Assembly: GCA_035938175.1 (NCBI GenBank)
Contig: DASZHD010000029.1
Coordinates: forward strand, 17,446 to 81,445
Direction of reading: 5' to 3'
Source: DASRDE01 sp035938175
Lineage (GTDB): Bacteria > Vulcanimicrobiota > Vulcanimicrobiia > Vulcanimicrobiales > Vulcanimicrobiaceae
Length of the DNA: 64,000 bases
Positions 49,099-58,474 of the stretch are shown here, piece by piece (positions within the stretch are counted from its first letter, which is position 1; every line of letters begins with the position of its first letter). The translations under genes and the position numbers were made by a program. The notes below the pieces were generated by a model, which did not search any database, was not told the origin of the DNA, and saw only the letters and a list, made by a program, of their open reading frames with translations.

Positions 49099-50745
49099 AT
49101 GCGACCGGCTGCCCGTATGCCCCTCGGCTCTTTATACGCCGCCGTACTTTTCATACTGCTTGCTGCGTGCGCGCCGCACGGACGCGCGCCCGATGCGCCG
49201 TTCACGTTCACCGGTTTAGCGGGCGAGCCGGATACGCTCAACCCGCTGGTCAGCGCGTCCGACGATTTGGTGAATCTCAGCCATCTCTACATGTCGCTGC
49301 TGGTCGAAAGCGACGGCAGCGGGCACTTGATTCCTGAAATAGCAGTACGCGTTCCCACCGTTGAAAATGGCGGCATCTCCAAGGACGGGCGATCGGTTAC
49401 GTACCATTTGAGACACGGCGTGCGCTGGCAAGACGGTGCGCCGTTAACCGCGCGCGACGTCGTCTTCAGCTATCGTGCCGTCATGAACCCCGCGAACAAC
49501 GTGCTGACGCGCGTCGGTTATACCGAGATCGCCGCAATCGATGCGCCGGATCCCACCACCATCGTCGTTCGCTTGCGCCGCCCGTTCTCGCCGGTCGTTG
49601 CGTACTTTTTTGGCCCTCAAGGCTACCCCGCGCTCCTTCCGGAGCATCTACTTGCCCGCTATGCCGATCTGAATCGGGTGGCCTACAATCAGCTTCCGCT
49701 CGGCGCGGGTCCGTATCGCGTAGTGCAGTGGAAGCGGGGCGATTCCATAACGTTCGCCGCGAATCCGCGCTACTGGCGCGGAATGCCGCACATCGCTCGC
49801 CTGATTTATCGTATCGTGCCCGATCCGAACACGCGCATGCAGCAGCTCAAAACGGGCGAGACGGACGCATACTTCGACGTCGATCCGCAGCTGTTACCGC
49901 AGGTGCGCTCGATTCCCGGGGTGCACGTCGTGATGACGCCGGTGAACGACCTGCATATCCTCGAGTTCAACGCCGCGGATCCGGTGATGCGCGATGTACG
50001 GGTTCGCCGTGCCGTCGCGCTTGCGATAGATCGCAAGAAACTGATCGAAGCAGCAACGCATGGTGCTGGCTTATCTATTGAAGGCGACCAACCGCAAAAC
50101 GGTTGGGCACACGATCGGGCGCTTCCGCGTATTCCGTTCGATCCGCAACGGGCGTCGCAAATCTTGGATACGGCGGGCTGGCGACGCACGCCCGGCGGCA
50201 TTCGATCGAAAAACGGCCGCCCGCTTTCGCTGACCCTCGCGATTGCGCCGCAGGGAATAAACGGCTCCGCGCTCGTCGCAACGATGGTGCAGCAATACTT
50301 GCACGATGCCGGCATCGCCGTGACGATCAAGCAATTCGCTCCGGGGTTGATGTGGGAGCCCAAGCCCGCCGGCGGAATCTTGGCGAACGGTCATTTTCAG
50401 ATTGCGTACAACGCGTGGTGGACGCTGGGCCCCGATCCCGACGACAGCTGGAACTTCGGCTGCGATCAAATTCCGCCGGGCGGTGAAAATTATTATGAAT
50501 GGTGCGACCCGCGTGCCGATTCCGCGATGCAAGACGCGCTGCGGACCGTCGATACCCCTCGGCGGCGCCGCGATTACGCGGTCGTTCAGCGCGAACTGGT
50601 GACTCAGCTACCCGAGTTGACGCTCTGGCAAGTCGACATGCCCAACGCGCTGCGGGTCGGCCTAGAACATTTTGAGCCCTCACCGGCCGGGTCGGCGTTT
50701 TGGAACGCCTGGCGATGGAGCGTTGTCACACGGCCCCACGCGTAA
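49099..50745 (+). CDS. Peptide/oligopeptide ABC transporter substrate-binding lipoprotein
   Basis: The 548-residue SBP_bac_5 protein has a lipoprotein signal (VLFILLAACAPHG). Family stretches are FTFTGLAGEPDTLNPLVSASDDL, VTYHLRHGVRWQDGAPLTARDVVFSYRAVM, YNQLPLGAGPYRVVQWKRGDSITFAANPRYWRG, IYRIVPDPNTRMQQLKTGETDAYFDV and VRRAVALAIDRKKLI. It would bind peptides or similar solutes for uptake, but no permease or ATPase partner is next to it. ATG 49099 lies 27 bp from the divergent MacA frame. Confidence 0.93.
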   Translation: MRPAARMPLGSLYAAVLFILLAACAPHGRAPDAPFTFTGLAGEPDTLNPLVSASDDLVNLSHLYMSLLVESDGSGHLIPEIAVRVPTVENGGISKDGRSVTYHLRHGVRWQDGAPLTARDVVFSYRAVMNPANNVLTRVGYTEIAAIDAPDPTTIVVRLRRPFSPVVAYFFGPQGYPALLPEHLLARYADLNRVAYNQLPLGAGPYRVVQWKRGDSITFAANPRYWRGMPHIARLIYRIVPDPNTRMQQLKTGETDAYFDVDPQLLPQVRSIPGVHVVMTPVNDLHILEFNAADPVMRDVRVRRAVALAIDRKKLIEAATHGAGLSIEGDQPQNGWAHDRALPRIPFDPQRASQILDTAGWRRTPGGIRSKNGRPLSLTLAIAPQGINGSALVATMVQQYLHDAGIAVTIKQFAPGLMWEPKPAGGILANGHFQIAYNAWWTLGPDPDDSWNFGCDQIPPGGENYYEWCDPRADSAMQDALRTVDTPRRRRDYAVVQRELVTQLPELTLWQVDMPNALRVGLEHFEPSPAGSAFWNAWRWSVVTRPHA

Positions 50746-50759
50746 TCGCTCTTTGATAA

Positions 50760-52217
50760 ATGCATGATGGTGCCAGAGCAAGCGAGCTGCACTTCTGCGG
50801 CTTCAAATTGAGTGCGGCCCAACGCTCGCTGCGGTACCACGCCGCGCATATCACGCTCACGCCGAAAGAACTGGATCTGTTGATTTTGCTCGCGCAGGCC
50901 GGAAGCCGCCCGCTGACGCGCGACGAGATCATTTATAATCTTTGGCCGAACGAGGAGATCGGCGATTCGGCCCTTTCGCAAACGGTGTACCGGTTGCGGC
51001 GGACGCTCGCGCGTTATAACGCAACGGCGGAATACATCAGCACGATTCCTGGCATGGGCTACCAGTTCGTCGCTCCGTTGGACGGCAGCCCGGCGCGCAT
51101 GCACGACGTCGAATATTCCGGTGCATCGTTCCACGACTACCGGCGCGCCGTTTTTTATTTGGAGCAAGACACGCAGGCATCCGCAAATCGAGCGGTCGCC
51201 ATGCTCGAGAATCTGCTGCAGGCGCACCCGCAATACGTCCCGGCGATCGTCGGGCTCGCCGACGCGCACGCACGCATGGCCGAACTCGGCTACTGCGAAC
51301 CGCAAGATGCGTACGCAAAAGCGAAGCGTCTGGCAGCATATGCCATTCGCTTGGATCCGGTGTGCGGCGAAGCATACGCGGTGATGAGCCGCGTCCTGCT
51401 GTTTGCCGATCGCTACTGCGAAGCCGCGGCTACCGCCGCGCAGAGCGCCGTGTCGCTGGCTCCGCATGCCCATCGTGCGCGCGCGGCGTCGTTGTGGGTC
51501 AGCATTCGGCGCGGCGAAAGTTGGCAGGCGCTGACGCAACTGCGCGATGCCTTGGTTGCCGACCCCAGTTCCGCGCAGCTCACGACGCTGCTCGGGATTT
51601 CGCTCTACTTCTCGCGGAGATTCGCCGAGGCACATCGGCAATTTGCCGACGCATTGATATTCGATCCGCGGTACACGGCCGCCGAATACTTCGACGCGTG
51701 TTGCCTGGCGATGCTCGGCGCATACGATGCGGCCGACGATCGTTTGGCGCCGGCGCTGGGCGATGCCGCCGAGCAGCGTGTAGCGTTATTGCGCGGCTTT
51801 ATCGCGGCACGGCGCGGCGACGAGGCGCTTGCGTCGCGTTGTATCGAGCAACTGTCATCGGGCGCGGCTTCGTCCACTGCGGGGAAGGGCGTGATTCTCG
51901 GCGCACTGGACCGCCCGCAAAACGCGCTCGACCATTTGGAACTGGCTGTCCGCAGAAACGAACCGAAATTGGCCATTCTCGCCGCCGATCCGCTGTTGGA
52001 TTCGCTGCCGCGCGATGCGCGCACGACGATGGTTCTGCAATCCATGCGCGCGACGCGGTCGGATTTGTGTCACGCCTGCGGCGCGCGATTCTCCGGAAAC
52101 GCCGAGCGCTTCGAGTGTTCGTTCGGGTGCACGTACTGCGCGCAATGCGGATTTCGTGAAGAGTGCACCGACTGCGGCCAAGCGCTGGCGCGGCATTCGG
52201 CGCGCTACGCCGGATAG
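50760..52217 (+). CDS. Winged-helix/TPR regulator with C-terminal DUF1272-like zinc ribbon
   Basis: The 485-residue cytosolic protein starts with an OmpR/CadC-type winged helix (ITLTPKELDLLILLAQAGSRPLTRDEIIYNLWPNE and DSALSQTVYRLRRTLARYNATAEYISTIPGMGYQFV, residues about 30-105). A TPR-like helical region follows (about 125-435). It ends with a cysteine-rich module resembling DUF1272: CHACGARFSGNAERFECSFGCTYCAQCGFREECTDCGQALARHSAR, with about eight paired Cys ligands. A transcription regulator whose repeat region and zinc module may sense partners is the likely role. It begins 15 bp after the SBP stop. Confidence 0.85.
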   Translation: MHDGARASELHFCGFKLSAAQRSLRYHAAHITLTPKELDLLILLAQAGSRPLTRDEIIYNLWPNEEIGDSALSQTVYRLRRTLARYNATAEYISTIPGMGYQFVAPLDGSPARMHDVEYSGASFHDYRRAVFYLEQDTQASANRAVAMLENLLQAHPQYVPAIVGLADAHARMAELGYCEPQDAYAKAKRLAAYAIRLDPVCGEAYAVMSRVLLFADRYCEAAATAAQSAVSLAPHAHRARAASLWVSIRRGESWQALTQLRDALVADPSSAQLTTLLGISLYFSRRFAEAHRQFADALIFDPRYTAAEYFDACCLAMLGAYDAADDRLAPALGDAAEQRVALLRGFIAARRGDEALASRCIEQLSSGAASSTAGKGVILGALDRPQNALDHLELAVRRNEPKLAILAADPLLDSLPRDARTTMVLQSMRATRSDLCHACGARFSGNAERFECSFGCTYCAQCGFREECTDCGQALARHSARYAG

Positions 52218-52235
52218 CACCGTGACCGAGAAAAG

Positions 52236-52262
52236 AAATCGCCGGGCACGCGGCCCGGCGAT
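52236..52262. terminator. Bidirectional terminator
   Basis: AATCGCCGGG and CCCGGCGATT form a perfect 10-bp stem around a 7-nt loop, followed by CTTGTTTT on the plus strand. It separates the convergent regulator gene and the GH26-like gene. Confidence 0.88.
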
Positions 52263-52283
52263 TCTTGTTTTGCCGAAGTTGAG

Positions 52284-54089
52284 TTAGAACGCCGGATTTA
52301 GTGCGGCGTTAAACCAGGCTGTCGTGAATGCACCTTGCGTTCCGGTCCAATTGATGGTCGTAGAGAACTGCCCGTTCTGAAGGCCGAGCGGATACTCGAG
52401 ATAGACGATATTCGCGCGCTGACCGGACAGTGACGCCGCGTTCGTCCAATTCGAGGGTGCATACGTGAAGCCGGTGTTCGGCTGCGGGGGATTGTATCCG
52501 CTGAAGAAGCTGATCTCGTACTCGCCGCCGTTCGTAGGCGACAACGACTGTGTCGTCTCCGAGCTCACCTGACCGGACGACCCCGTCGGTCCGGCCGATA
52601 CGTCGATGGGATTTGACACGTTCACGCCGGTGTACGGCACCAGCATGGCGCCGTATCCGCCCGCCGTTCCCCAGCTCCAGGTGTACGACGACTGTTCGTT
52701 CGTACTGGTCGTAACTAACTCGTACACGAGTTCTGCGGCATTGCCGTAGTCGTCGTATCTGCCGAGCAGCTTCCAGCTGCTTGACGGAGGCGTCACGGTG
52801 ATTCCCGGCGATTGCCCTTCATGGACGGAGAGGTACGCCAGCAGAACGTCGCCGGCGGGATATGGGCTCGAGGGTTGCAGCGTGACGCTCGAAGAGTACG
52901 CCGCTTTCGACAAAATCGTCCCGTGCGTGATACCGCCGAAATACGGGTTGAGGCCCATTGCCGAGAACGATTGCGTCGCCGACCCGGGCGCGATCACCCA
53001 AGAACACTGTCCGTTCAAGAATTGTCCTGCCGCATCGAAGTACATGAACGCTCCGATGTTCGGAAAGACTTGTTGGGACCCCGGCGCTATATCGTTGGTC
53101 GCGTCGGTAAAGTATTGCGACTGGCTGTACGGCGCGCCATATTGCTGGCAGGACCCCGTTTCACCAACCATCAGCGGTTTGGTCGTCGGGGCGTTACTAT
53201 AAAATGGATTTATCGTCGCCGTGAACCCGTTGCCGGTGGAGCAGAGATTGCCGTTATTGGAGCACTTGTCGTATTCGTCATCGCCCACCCAGTCGACGTA
53301 CGAATCTCCGGGGTAGAAGTTCGACGGCGCGTACCACGTCGGCGTATAGTCGGGGTTCCACAGCCACGTGACATTCTTCACATTCGCAAATTCACCATAA
53401 ATGTACTTCCATGCGGCGATGAAGTTCGTTGCATTGTCAGTTTGAACTTGCTGAATGGTCTTGCCGGACTCGGACGTCGCCATGCACGTATTACCGTTGG
53501 CTGTCGGGTTCGTCCACTGATTGTTGTTGTTGATGGTATCGTTGATGTTCATTTCCCAGAACCAGCGGATGAAGACTGGATGCCCATAGGCAGCGATGGC
53601 CGACGCCTCGTTGTCGATTATTGCTTTCGCTGCGGAATCGCCCGCGGCGATCTTCGCGAGCGTCGTACCGCTGCAGCCCCACGACACTACCGGAATGCGT
53701 CCGTGCGTGTAATCGTCGGCAAGGCCGTCGGTGTTGTTTGCATCCGGGAACACCGTGCTAAAGCCGAAATAGTGCAAGTGCAAACGCAGCGGTCTGCCGA
53801 TCGCGGACTCCAGCGACTCCGTTTCTTGCTCGTACAAGCCGGTTGGAAGCGGCGTCGGTTCCGGGCTGGGATACACCCACGCACCGAAATAGGCGCCGGC
53901 GGAGGGCGGTGCGATTGCACCCGCTCGCATGGCAAAAGTGTAGGTGCGTTTGCTGATGTGACTTGAGGTGGTACTGCTGCTTGGAATGGAACCGTGTCCG
54001 CCGCATCCGGAAAACACGGCAATTGCAGCCAACACCGAAAAAGAAGTGGTTAACGTATGGGTCCCGTTGACCCGCCAGGAAAGTCGCAT
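52284..54089 (-). CDS. Secreted GH26-like glycoside hydrolase
   Basis: The 601-residue protein has a lipoprotein signal (VLAAIAVFSGCGG). The catalytic domain (about residues 60-370) resembles GH26 mannanases: AGAYFGAWVYPSP, GRIPVVSWGCSG, acid/base Glu in HPVFIRWFWEMN, VTWLWNPDYTPTWY and nucleophile Glu in PLMVGETGSC. A C-terminal beta domain (about 380-601) rich in Ser/Thr (SPYPAGDVLLAYLSVHEG) follows. It would cleave beta-mannans or related glycans outside the cell. GGAGAG precedes ATG 54089. Confidence 0.85.
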   Translation of the reverse strand: MRLSWRVNGTHTLTTSFSVLAAIAVFSGCGGHGSIPSSSTTSSHISKRTYTFAMRAGAIAPPSAGAYFGAWVYPSPEPTPLPTGLYEQETESLESAIGRPLRLHLHYFGFSTVFPDANNTDGLADDYTHGRIPVVSWGCSGTTLAKIAAGDSAAKAIIDNEASAIAAYGHPVFIRWFWEMNINDTINNNNQWTNPTANGNTCMATSESGKTIQQVQTDNATNFIAAWKYIYGEFANVKNVTWLWNPDYTPTWYAPSNFYPGDSYVDWVGDDEYDKCSNNGNLCSTGNGFTATINPFYSNAPTTKPLMVGETGSCQQYGAPYSQSQYFTDATNDIAPGSQQVFPNIGAFMYFDAAGQFLNGQCSWVIAPGSATQSFSAMGLNPYFGGITHGTILSKAAYSSSVTLQPSSPYPAGDVLLAYLSVHEGQSPGITVTPPSSSWKLLGRYDDYGNAAELVYELVTTSTNEQSSYTWSWGTAGGYGAMLVPYTGVNVSNPIDVSAGPTGSSGQVSSETTQSLSPTNGGEYEISFFSGYNPPQPNTGFTYAPSNWTNAASLSGQRANIVYLEYPLGLQNGQFSTTINWTGTQGAFTTAWFNAALNPAF

Positions 54090-54253
54090 ACGTCTCTCCA
54101 GTATTGAAAAGCGCGACTCCACGATCGGAGTCGTGCGCTACCCTTGGATGACGAACTGCACTGTTCCTTACAACATTAACTGAAATTAATGCGCATCAGA
54201 GATGCTAACAGTAATCGACTAATCAACATTGAGTAGCGCGGCGCAAAAGAAAA

Positions 54254-54279
54254 ACGGGAGTGGAAAATTCCACTCCCGT
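54254..54279 (-). terminator. Intrinsic terminator of the TonB receptor gene
   Basis: ACGGGAGTGGA and TCCACTCCCGT form a perfect 11-bp stem with a 4-nt loop. On the minus strand the stem is followed by TTTTTCTTTT. It lies 15 bp after the receptor stop. Confidence 0.92.
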
Positions 54280-54293
54280 CTTCGTCCTGGCTC

Positions 54294-57200
54294 TTAGAGC
54301 CTGCGCTGCAGGTAGAACTGAATGTTCGTCCCCAAACCGCCGCCGGGGAATCCGACGGGCACTTGGAACGGCCCGTTGGCGTAACCGGCTAAGTAGTTGT
54401 CGCGCACGCCGGCAATATACGTCGGCGTTCCTGGGTACGCGGTTGCAAACGTTCCGGTTTGCGGTCCCGATACGCCGGTTGCAACCGGCTGGTATTGTTG
54501 GTTCGGATACCACAAGCCGTAGTGATTGTTGAAAACGTTCGCAATGTACGCGCCCATCGTCCACGGCGAACCGGGTGGTGAGTACTCCAGATCGAGATCC
54601 AGATTGCCGTGGGCTTTCGTCAACGCATTACCGGGAAGCGCCGGCTCCGGATATCCGCGCGACGCGGCAATATTCGGATGCAAGTAATTGCCCGGATTTG
54701 CGGGATCGACGAAGTACGAGGCGTTGTACGGATTTCCCGGGCCGTTCGGTCCGCCGAGCGGCGCGCCCGAACCGAAGTTCGTCTCCGGTATCCACGCATA
54801 TGCGCCGTTCACCGCGCCGTACGTTTGGGATCCGACGCCCGTCGGGAATCCGCCGTCAAACGCGACGATCGGGTTGATCCGCCAGCCATTCGCAGTTTTG
54901 TACGTAAGCCCAAGCCGGCCTTGGAACGGGGGTAGGAACGCACTGCGATAGAGCTGTCCGGCGTTGAACTCGTAACCGAAGAGAATCGGTAACGAATCGT
55001 TCGGCAGATTTCCGCTGCCGAGCGCCAACGCTTGATCCACCGGCGGCGAGGACGAGAACTCGCTGATGTAGTTCATCGTCAAGAAGCCGGAGATGCCGGT
55101 CGGACGGTCGGGCGAGGTCAGCATGAACTCCAGACCCGACGTTTTCTCCACGCCGTTTGCGCGAGTCGCAAACACGGCGGCGGACGTTTGTCCCGTTACC
55201 GGATTCGGCGGCCCGTTGGCGATCAACGTGTTTTCTTCCACGTTGTAGCCGCGGCGATCGAAGCCGGTGAGTTTCATGCCGAAACCGTTCATCATGCCCT
55301 TATTGAACTGATGCGACCACTGCAGATCCCAGTTGTTGTAGGTTGGCGGCCCGAACCCGCCCAGGTCCGGCGCATCGAAGAACTGATCGCCGACCCAGTA
55401 CAGCGAGTCCGCATAGTTCGGGCACTTGAACAAGAAGCCCGGACCGCCGTTCGGCGCGGCCGGACCCGCCGGCTGCGATTGGTTCCAGCCGCTTCCGCAT
55501 CCGGGATTCGCGGCCGTGTCTTTCGCCGGCATCGTATTGAAGAACGACGGATAGTTCTGCAAGTCGAACGGCGTACCGGCCGTTTGCGCAAAGAAGAACT
55601 CCACCGAACGTCCATACGAGAAACGCAGCGCGTCGTTCGGTCCTACTTGGTACGACGCAGCGAACCGCGGTTGGAAGATTCGCGGACGCAGGAAGTCGTT
55701 GCCGAGCAGTGACGGGCTTACGTCGGATGGGTTGGCAAGTGCGCCCGACGACGAATTGAACGGATTCCTCCCGAAGTCCAGATTATCGATGTCCATGCGG
55801 ACGCCGTAATCCAGATGCAGCCGCGAGCTGACCGTCCACTGATCGCGCAAACCGATGCCCGATTCGTGGAAGATCGAGTGATGGTAATCGATGCCCATCG
55901 TTGGAATGCGCGGCAGCGAGCCGTTCCACAATCCGTTCGCAAGCATGTAGCTGTAGATGTAACACGTTCCCGGCCCACCCGCCGGACCGTTCGGGCACGG
56001 GTTTGTGGCGGAAACGGGCTGACCCGGCGTCGCCGGCAGGTACCAGTCCGTTACGTCGGGTTCGTTGGGCAGGAAGATGCTCAACGCTTGGAGCGTTTGC
56101 GAGGGCCCTTCCTGGTGCCAGCGCGGCAAGTCGTCTTCATAGCGAACGGCCAGCGTGGTCGTATGGTTCTGGCCGAATTGGTGCGTCAGATCCATTTCGC
56201 CGAAAATGCGCTGGCCGCCGATCTGCACGATTGCCGGAGTGAAATTCCCCAGCGTGAGATTCGACGCGATCGACTGGTTGTAGAAATTCGCCCAATTCAT
56301 GTTGAGGAATGTCGTCGGGTTGATGTTCCACGTATAGCCGATCTTGTTGAAGGTGAGCGGCGTTGCAACCGTTTCTTCCGCCGTCGTGGGAAGCACGTTC
56401 GAGGACGGCACGCCGGGGAACAGCCAAACATCGTTGGCATACTCCGCGGCACCGCCCGGGAAAAGCCCGGCCCAAGCCGGCGTCACGATCGGGTTGTACG
56501 GATAGAACGACGCCTGTTGTAATCCGCCGTAGTTTCCGTATTGCCGTTCATCCGCGTTCCTCAGCAGCCATTGCAGCGACATGTTGTTGTTGTGGCCGAA
56601 GCGGAAGACGAAGTTGTTTTGGATGTCGTCGTGATCGACGCGGCTGGTCCCGCCGTATTGCCCGATCGTCGCCGCATCCACCCCGAACGGATATTGCGGA
56701 ACTCCGCGCGATCCGTCGTACGAGAGATAATCCGAAAACCGGTTGTTCGGCGTTGCCCATGCATAGTTCGCGTCGAATTGATGCTTATAGAACGGTTCGT
56801 CGACTTCGACGTTGAGCATGCCGGATGCCGGATACGTGCCGCGCGGCGGAACGACGTTGATGACGCCCGCGCCGATGTTGCCTTGCGTCGCATCGCCGGA
56901 ACCCGAAACGACTTGAAGCGATCCGCCCGAGCCGCCGGCGAGGTTATTCAAGTACCCGCCGCCGCCGCCCGCGCCGCCTCCGCCGTTACCGTCAAAAAAC
57001 GGTATCGTGAAGTTGACGCCGTCGTACTGGAAGCCCAGTTCGACGTTCAGCGAGCCGCGAACCGTAATGTTTCCCTGCGAGTCTTGAACGGCGCCCGGCG
57101 CCGCCAAAATCAGGTTTGTTTCATTCTGCGAGGCCGCGTTGCCCAGCGCTTGCGTGATGCGCTGACCGCTGAGCGTCGTGACGTCTTGTGTCTGCGTCGG

Positions 57201-57626
57201 TTGATACGCGTTACTGCGTACGCGGGACGTGACGTGCGCGATCGTTACGATCGAGCGGTTGAGTTGGATCACGCCGACGCTGTCGGTCTCGTCGCCGAAA
57301 ACCGCGACGCCGGGCTGAGTAATCGATTCGTACTTGTCTTTGGTAAACGAGACGGTGTACGTGTCGGCGGGCAGACCCAGCAGGGTGAAGTGTCCGCCTG
57401 CATCGGTTGCTCCGCTGAATGTTCCGGTAGGCGATTTGGCAATGACGTGCACGTCCGGAAGGGGCGCGTGCGTCGTTGCGTCTTGAACCGTTCCGGTCAG
57501 GTTACCTTGAACGCCGCCGGCTGCAAATGCCGGCAGTGGTGTAGAGAGCATCGCACTGATCGCGAAGACCAAAGCGATGCCCGCGGCCGCAAGCGCGTCG
57601 CGCTTGCGCCGGAGTATTTGAGTCAT
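54294..57626 (-). CDS. TonB-dependent receptor with carboxypeptidase regulatory-like N-terminus
   Basis: This 1110-residue outer membrane protein has a signal peptide (to about residue 35) and a CarboxypepD_reg domain (GNLTGTVQDATTHAPLPDVHVIAKSPTGTFSGATDAGGHFTLLGLPADTYTVSFTKDKYE, about 40-105). A plug (ITQALGNAASQNETNLILAAPGAVQDSQGNITVRG, about 155-270) and a long beta barrel with many aromatic strands (FNKIGYTWNINPTTFLNMNWANFY) follow, ending in LQRRL. Such proteins import large or scarce substrates using TonB energy. A Gly-rich run (FDGNGGGGAGGGGGYLNN) lies in the plug. Substrate unknown. The stem-loop downstream ends the transcript. Confidence 0.93.
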   Translation of the reverse strand: MTQILRRKRDALAAAGIALVFAISAMLSTPLPAFAAGGVQGNLTGTVQDATTHAPLPDVHVIAKSPTGTFSGATDAGGHFTLLGLPADTYTVSFTKDKYESITQPGVAVFGDETDSVGVIQLNRSIVTIAHVTSRVRSNAYQPTQTQDVTTLSGQRITQALGNAASQNETNLILAAPGAVQDSQGNITVRGSLNVELGFQYDGVNFTIPFFDGNGGGGAGGGGGYLNNLAGGSGGSLQVVSGSGDATQGNIGAGVINVVPPRGTYPASGMLNVEVDEPFYKHQFDANYAWATPNNRFSDYLSYDGSRGVPQYPFGVDAATIGQYGGTSRVDHDDIQNNFVFRFGHNNNMSLQWLLRNADERQYGNYGGLQQASFYPYNPIVTPAWAGLFPGGAAEYANDVWLFPGVPSSNVLPTTAEETVATPLTFNKIGYTWNINPTTFLNMNWANFYNQSIASNLTLGNFTPAIVQIGGQRIFGEMDLTHQFGQNHTTTLAVRYEDDLPRWHQEGPSQTLQALSIFLPNEPDVTDWYLPATPGQPVSATNPCPNGPAGGPGTCYIYSYMLANGLWNGSLPRIPTMGIDYHHSIFHESGIGLRDQWTVSSRLHLDYGVRMDIDNLDFGRNPFNSSSGALANPSDVSPSLLGNDFLRPRIFQPRFAASYQVGPNDALRFSYGRSVEFFFAQTAGTPFDLQNYPSFFNTMPAKDTAANPGCGSGWNQSQPAGPAAPNGGPGFLFKCPNYADSLYWVGDQFFDAPDLGGFGPPTYNNWDLQWSHQFNKGMMNGFGMKLTGFDRRGYNVEENTLIANGPPNPVTGQTSAAVFATRANGVEKTSGLEFMLTSPDRPTGISGFLTMNYISEFSSSPPVDQALALGSGNLPNDSLPILFGYEFNAGQLYRSAFLPPFQGRLGLTYKTANGWRINPIVAFDGGFPTGVGSQTYGAVNGAYAWIPETNFGSGAPLGGPNGPGNPYNASYFVDPANPGNYLHPNIAASRGYPEPALPGNALTKAHGNLDLDLEYSPPGSPWTMGAYIANVFNNHYGLWYPNQQYQPVATGVSGPQTGTFATAYPGTPTYIAGVRDNYLAGYANGPFQVPVGFPGGGLGTNIQFYLQRRL

Positions 57627-57816
57627 ACGCTACTCCAATCGAGTTTGCGGACTCGAGCGAGTGATGCGCACTGACCATGTTTCGAACGCACCGGCGTCGC
57701 CCGGGCTGCCGCTTATGCGGGCGCGAGGTGTTCGCGCCCGTCATAAGTATGCAGCGGAAGCGCGCCGCTGACTTAACAAAATCTCACGGGCCGGCGGCGG
57801 TCGCCGGCGTAATACG

Positions 57817-58449
57817 TTAGAAGGGCGGTGCGCCCGCTTGCGCGTAGGCACGTTCGTCGGCAGCCAATGCGCTCAGACACGAACGAATCGTTTCCGCTTG
57901 CCATACGCCCTTGAGCGTAATCCAATCGCCGTTCGAGTTCTCCAAACGCCAGGATGGCCGCTCGTCGCATTGCCACCGTGCGAGTTCGGCATTCGCGTCG
58001 TTCAGGAACTTGCCGACTGCGGCGGATTCGATAAGGCCGGCTATCGCTTCGCGATCGGTATTCGATATACGGGCGGCTACGTCGATCGCCACAGTGCGCC
58101 TGCCCAAAAGTTCGCCGTTTCGCATGGCGGCCGTCATGACGCCGTGCGCTGTTTGCGCCAAATCCGCTCCGAGCAGCGAGGCCGCGTAGACGGCCGCATT
58201 TGCCCATAACGTGGTCGTTCGTTCGTCCTCGTACCAGTCTGCGCGGAAAGAGGTGGCGTACGCGCGCGACCCGCGCTGATAAAACCAGCGCTCCGCCTGC
58301 GCGGGTACGCCCATCGGGAATCCGTTCAAAATCGGCGCAAGGCGAAGCTCCGCGTTTTCCTTTCCGAGTTCGTTACGGGCGCTTTCAAATGCGGGCCACG
58401 CGGCCAAACACCAATGCGACAGAACGTCGAAGATTGCAGTAACGTGCAT
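57817..58449 (-). CDS. DsbA/FrnE-like thioredoxin-fold protein
   Basis: This 210-residue cytosolic protein resembles the DsbA/2-hydroxychromene-2-carboxylate isomerase group: MHVTAIFDVLSHWCLAAWPAFE at the N-terminus, LRLAPILNGFPMGVPAQAERWFYQRGSRAYATSFRADWY, ANAAVYAASLLGADLAQTAHGVMTAAMRNGELLGRRTVAIDVAAR and a C-terminal GVWQAE. Only one cysteine (SHWCLAAWP) is at the active-site loop, so a CxxC disulfide exchange is unlikely; glutathione-type or isomerase chemistry is possible. It is followed by a membrane gene upstream (25-bp gap). Confidence 0.85.
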   Translation of the reverse strand: MHVTAIFDVLSHWCLAAWPAFESARNELGKENAELRLAPILNGFPMGVPAQAERWFYQRGSRAYATSFRADWYEDERTTTLWANAAVYAASLLGADLAQTAHGVMTAAMRNGELLGRRTVAIDVAARISNTDREAIAGLIESAAVGKFLNDANAELARWQCDERPSWRLENSNGDWITLKGVWQAETIRSCLSALAADERAYAQAGAPPF

Positions 58450-58474
58450 CGTGTTTCGATCGTATCACGAGCCG

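Noticed and set aside
52812..53966. 384-codon plus-strand frame opposite the GH26-like gene
   Set aside because: Arginine/valine-rich composition typical of an antisense shadow; the minus strand encodes a clear signal peptide and catalytic motifs.
54609..57674. Long plus-strand frames opposite the TonB receptor (for example 56541-57674)
   Set aside because: They are arginine-rich complements of the receptor gene's codons and have no recognisable domains.
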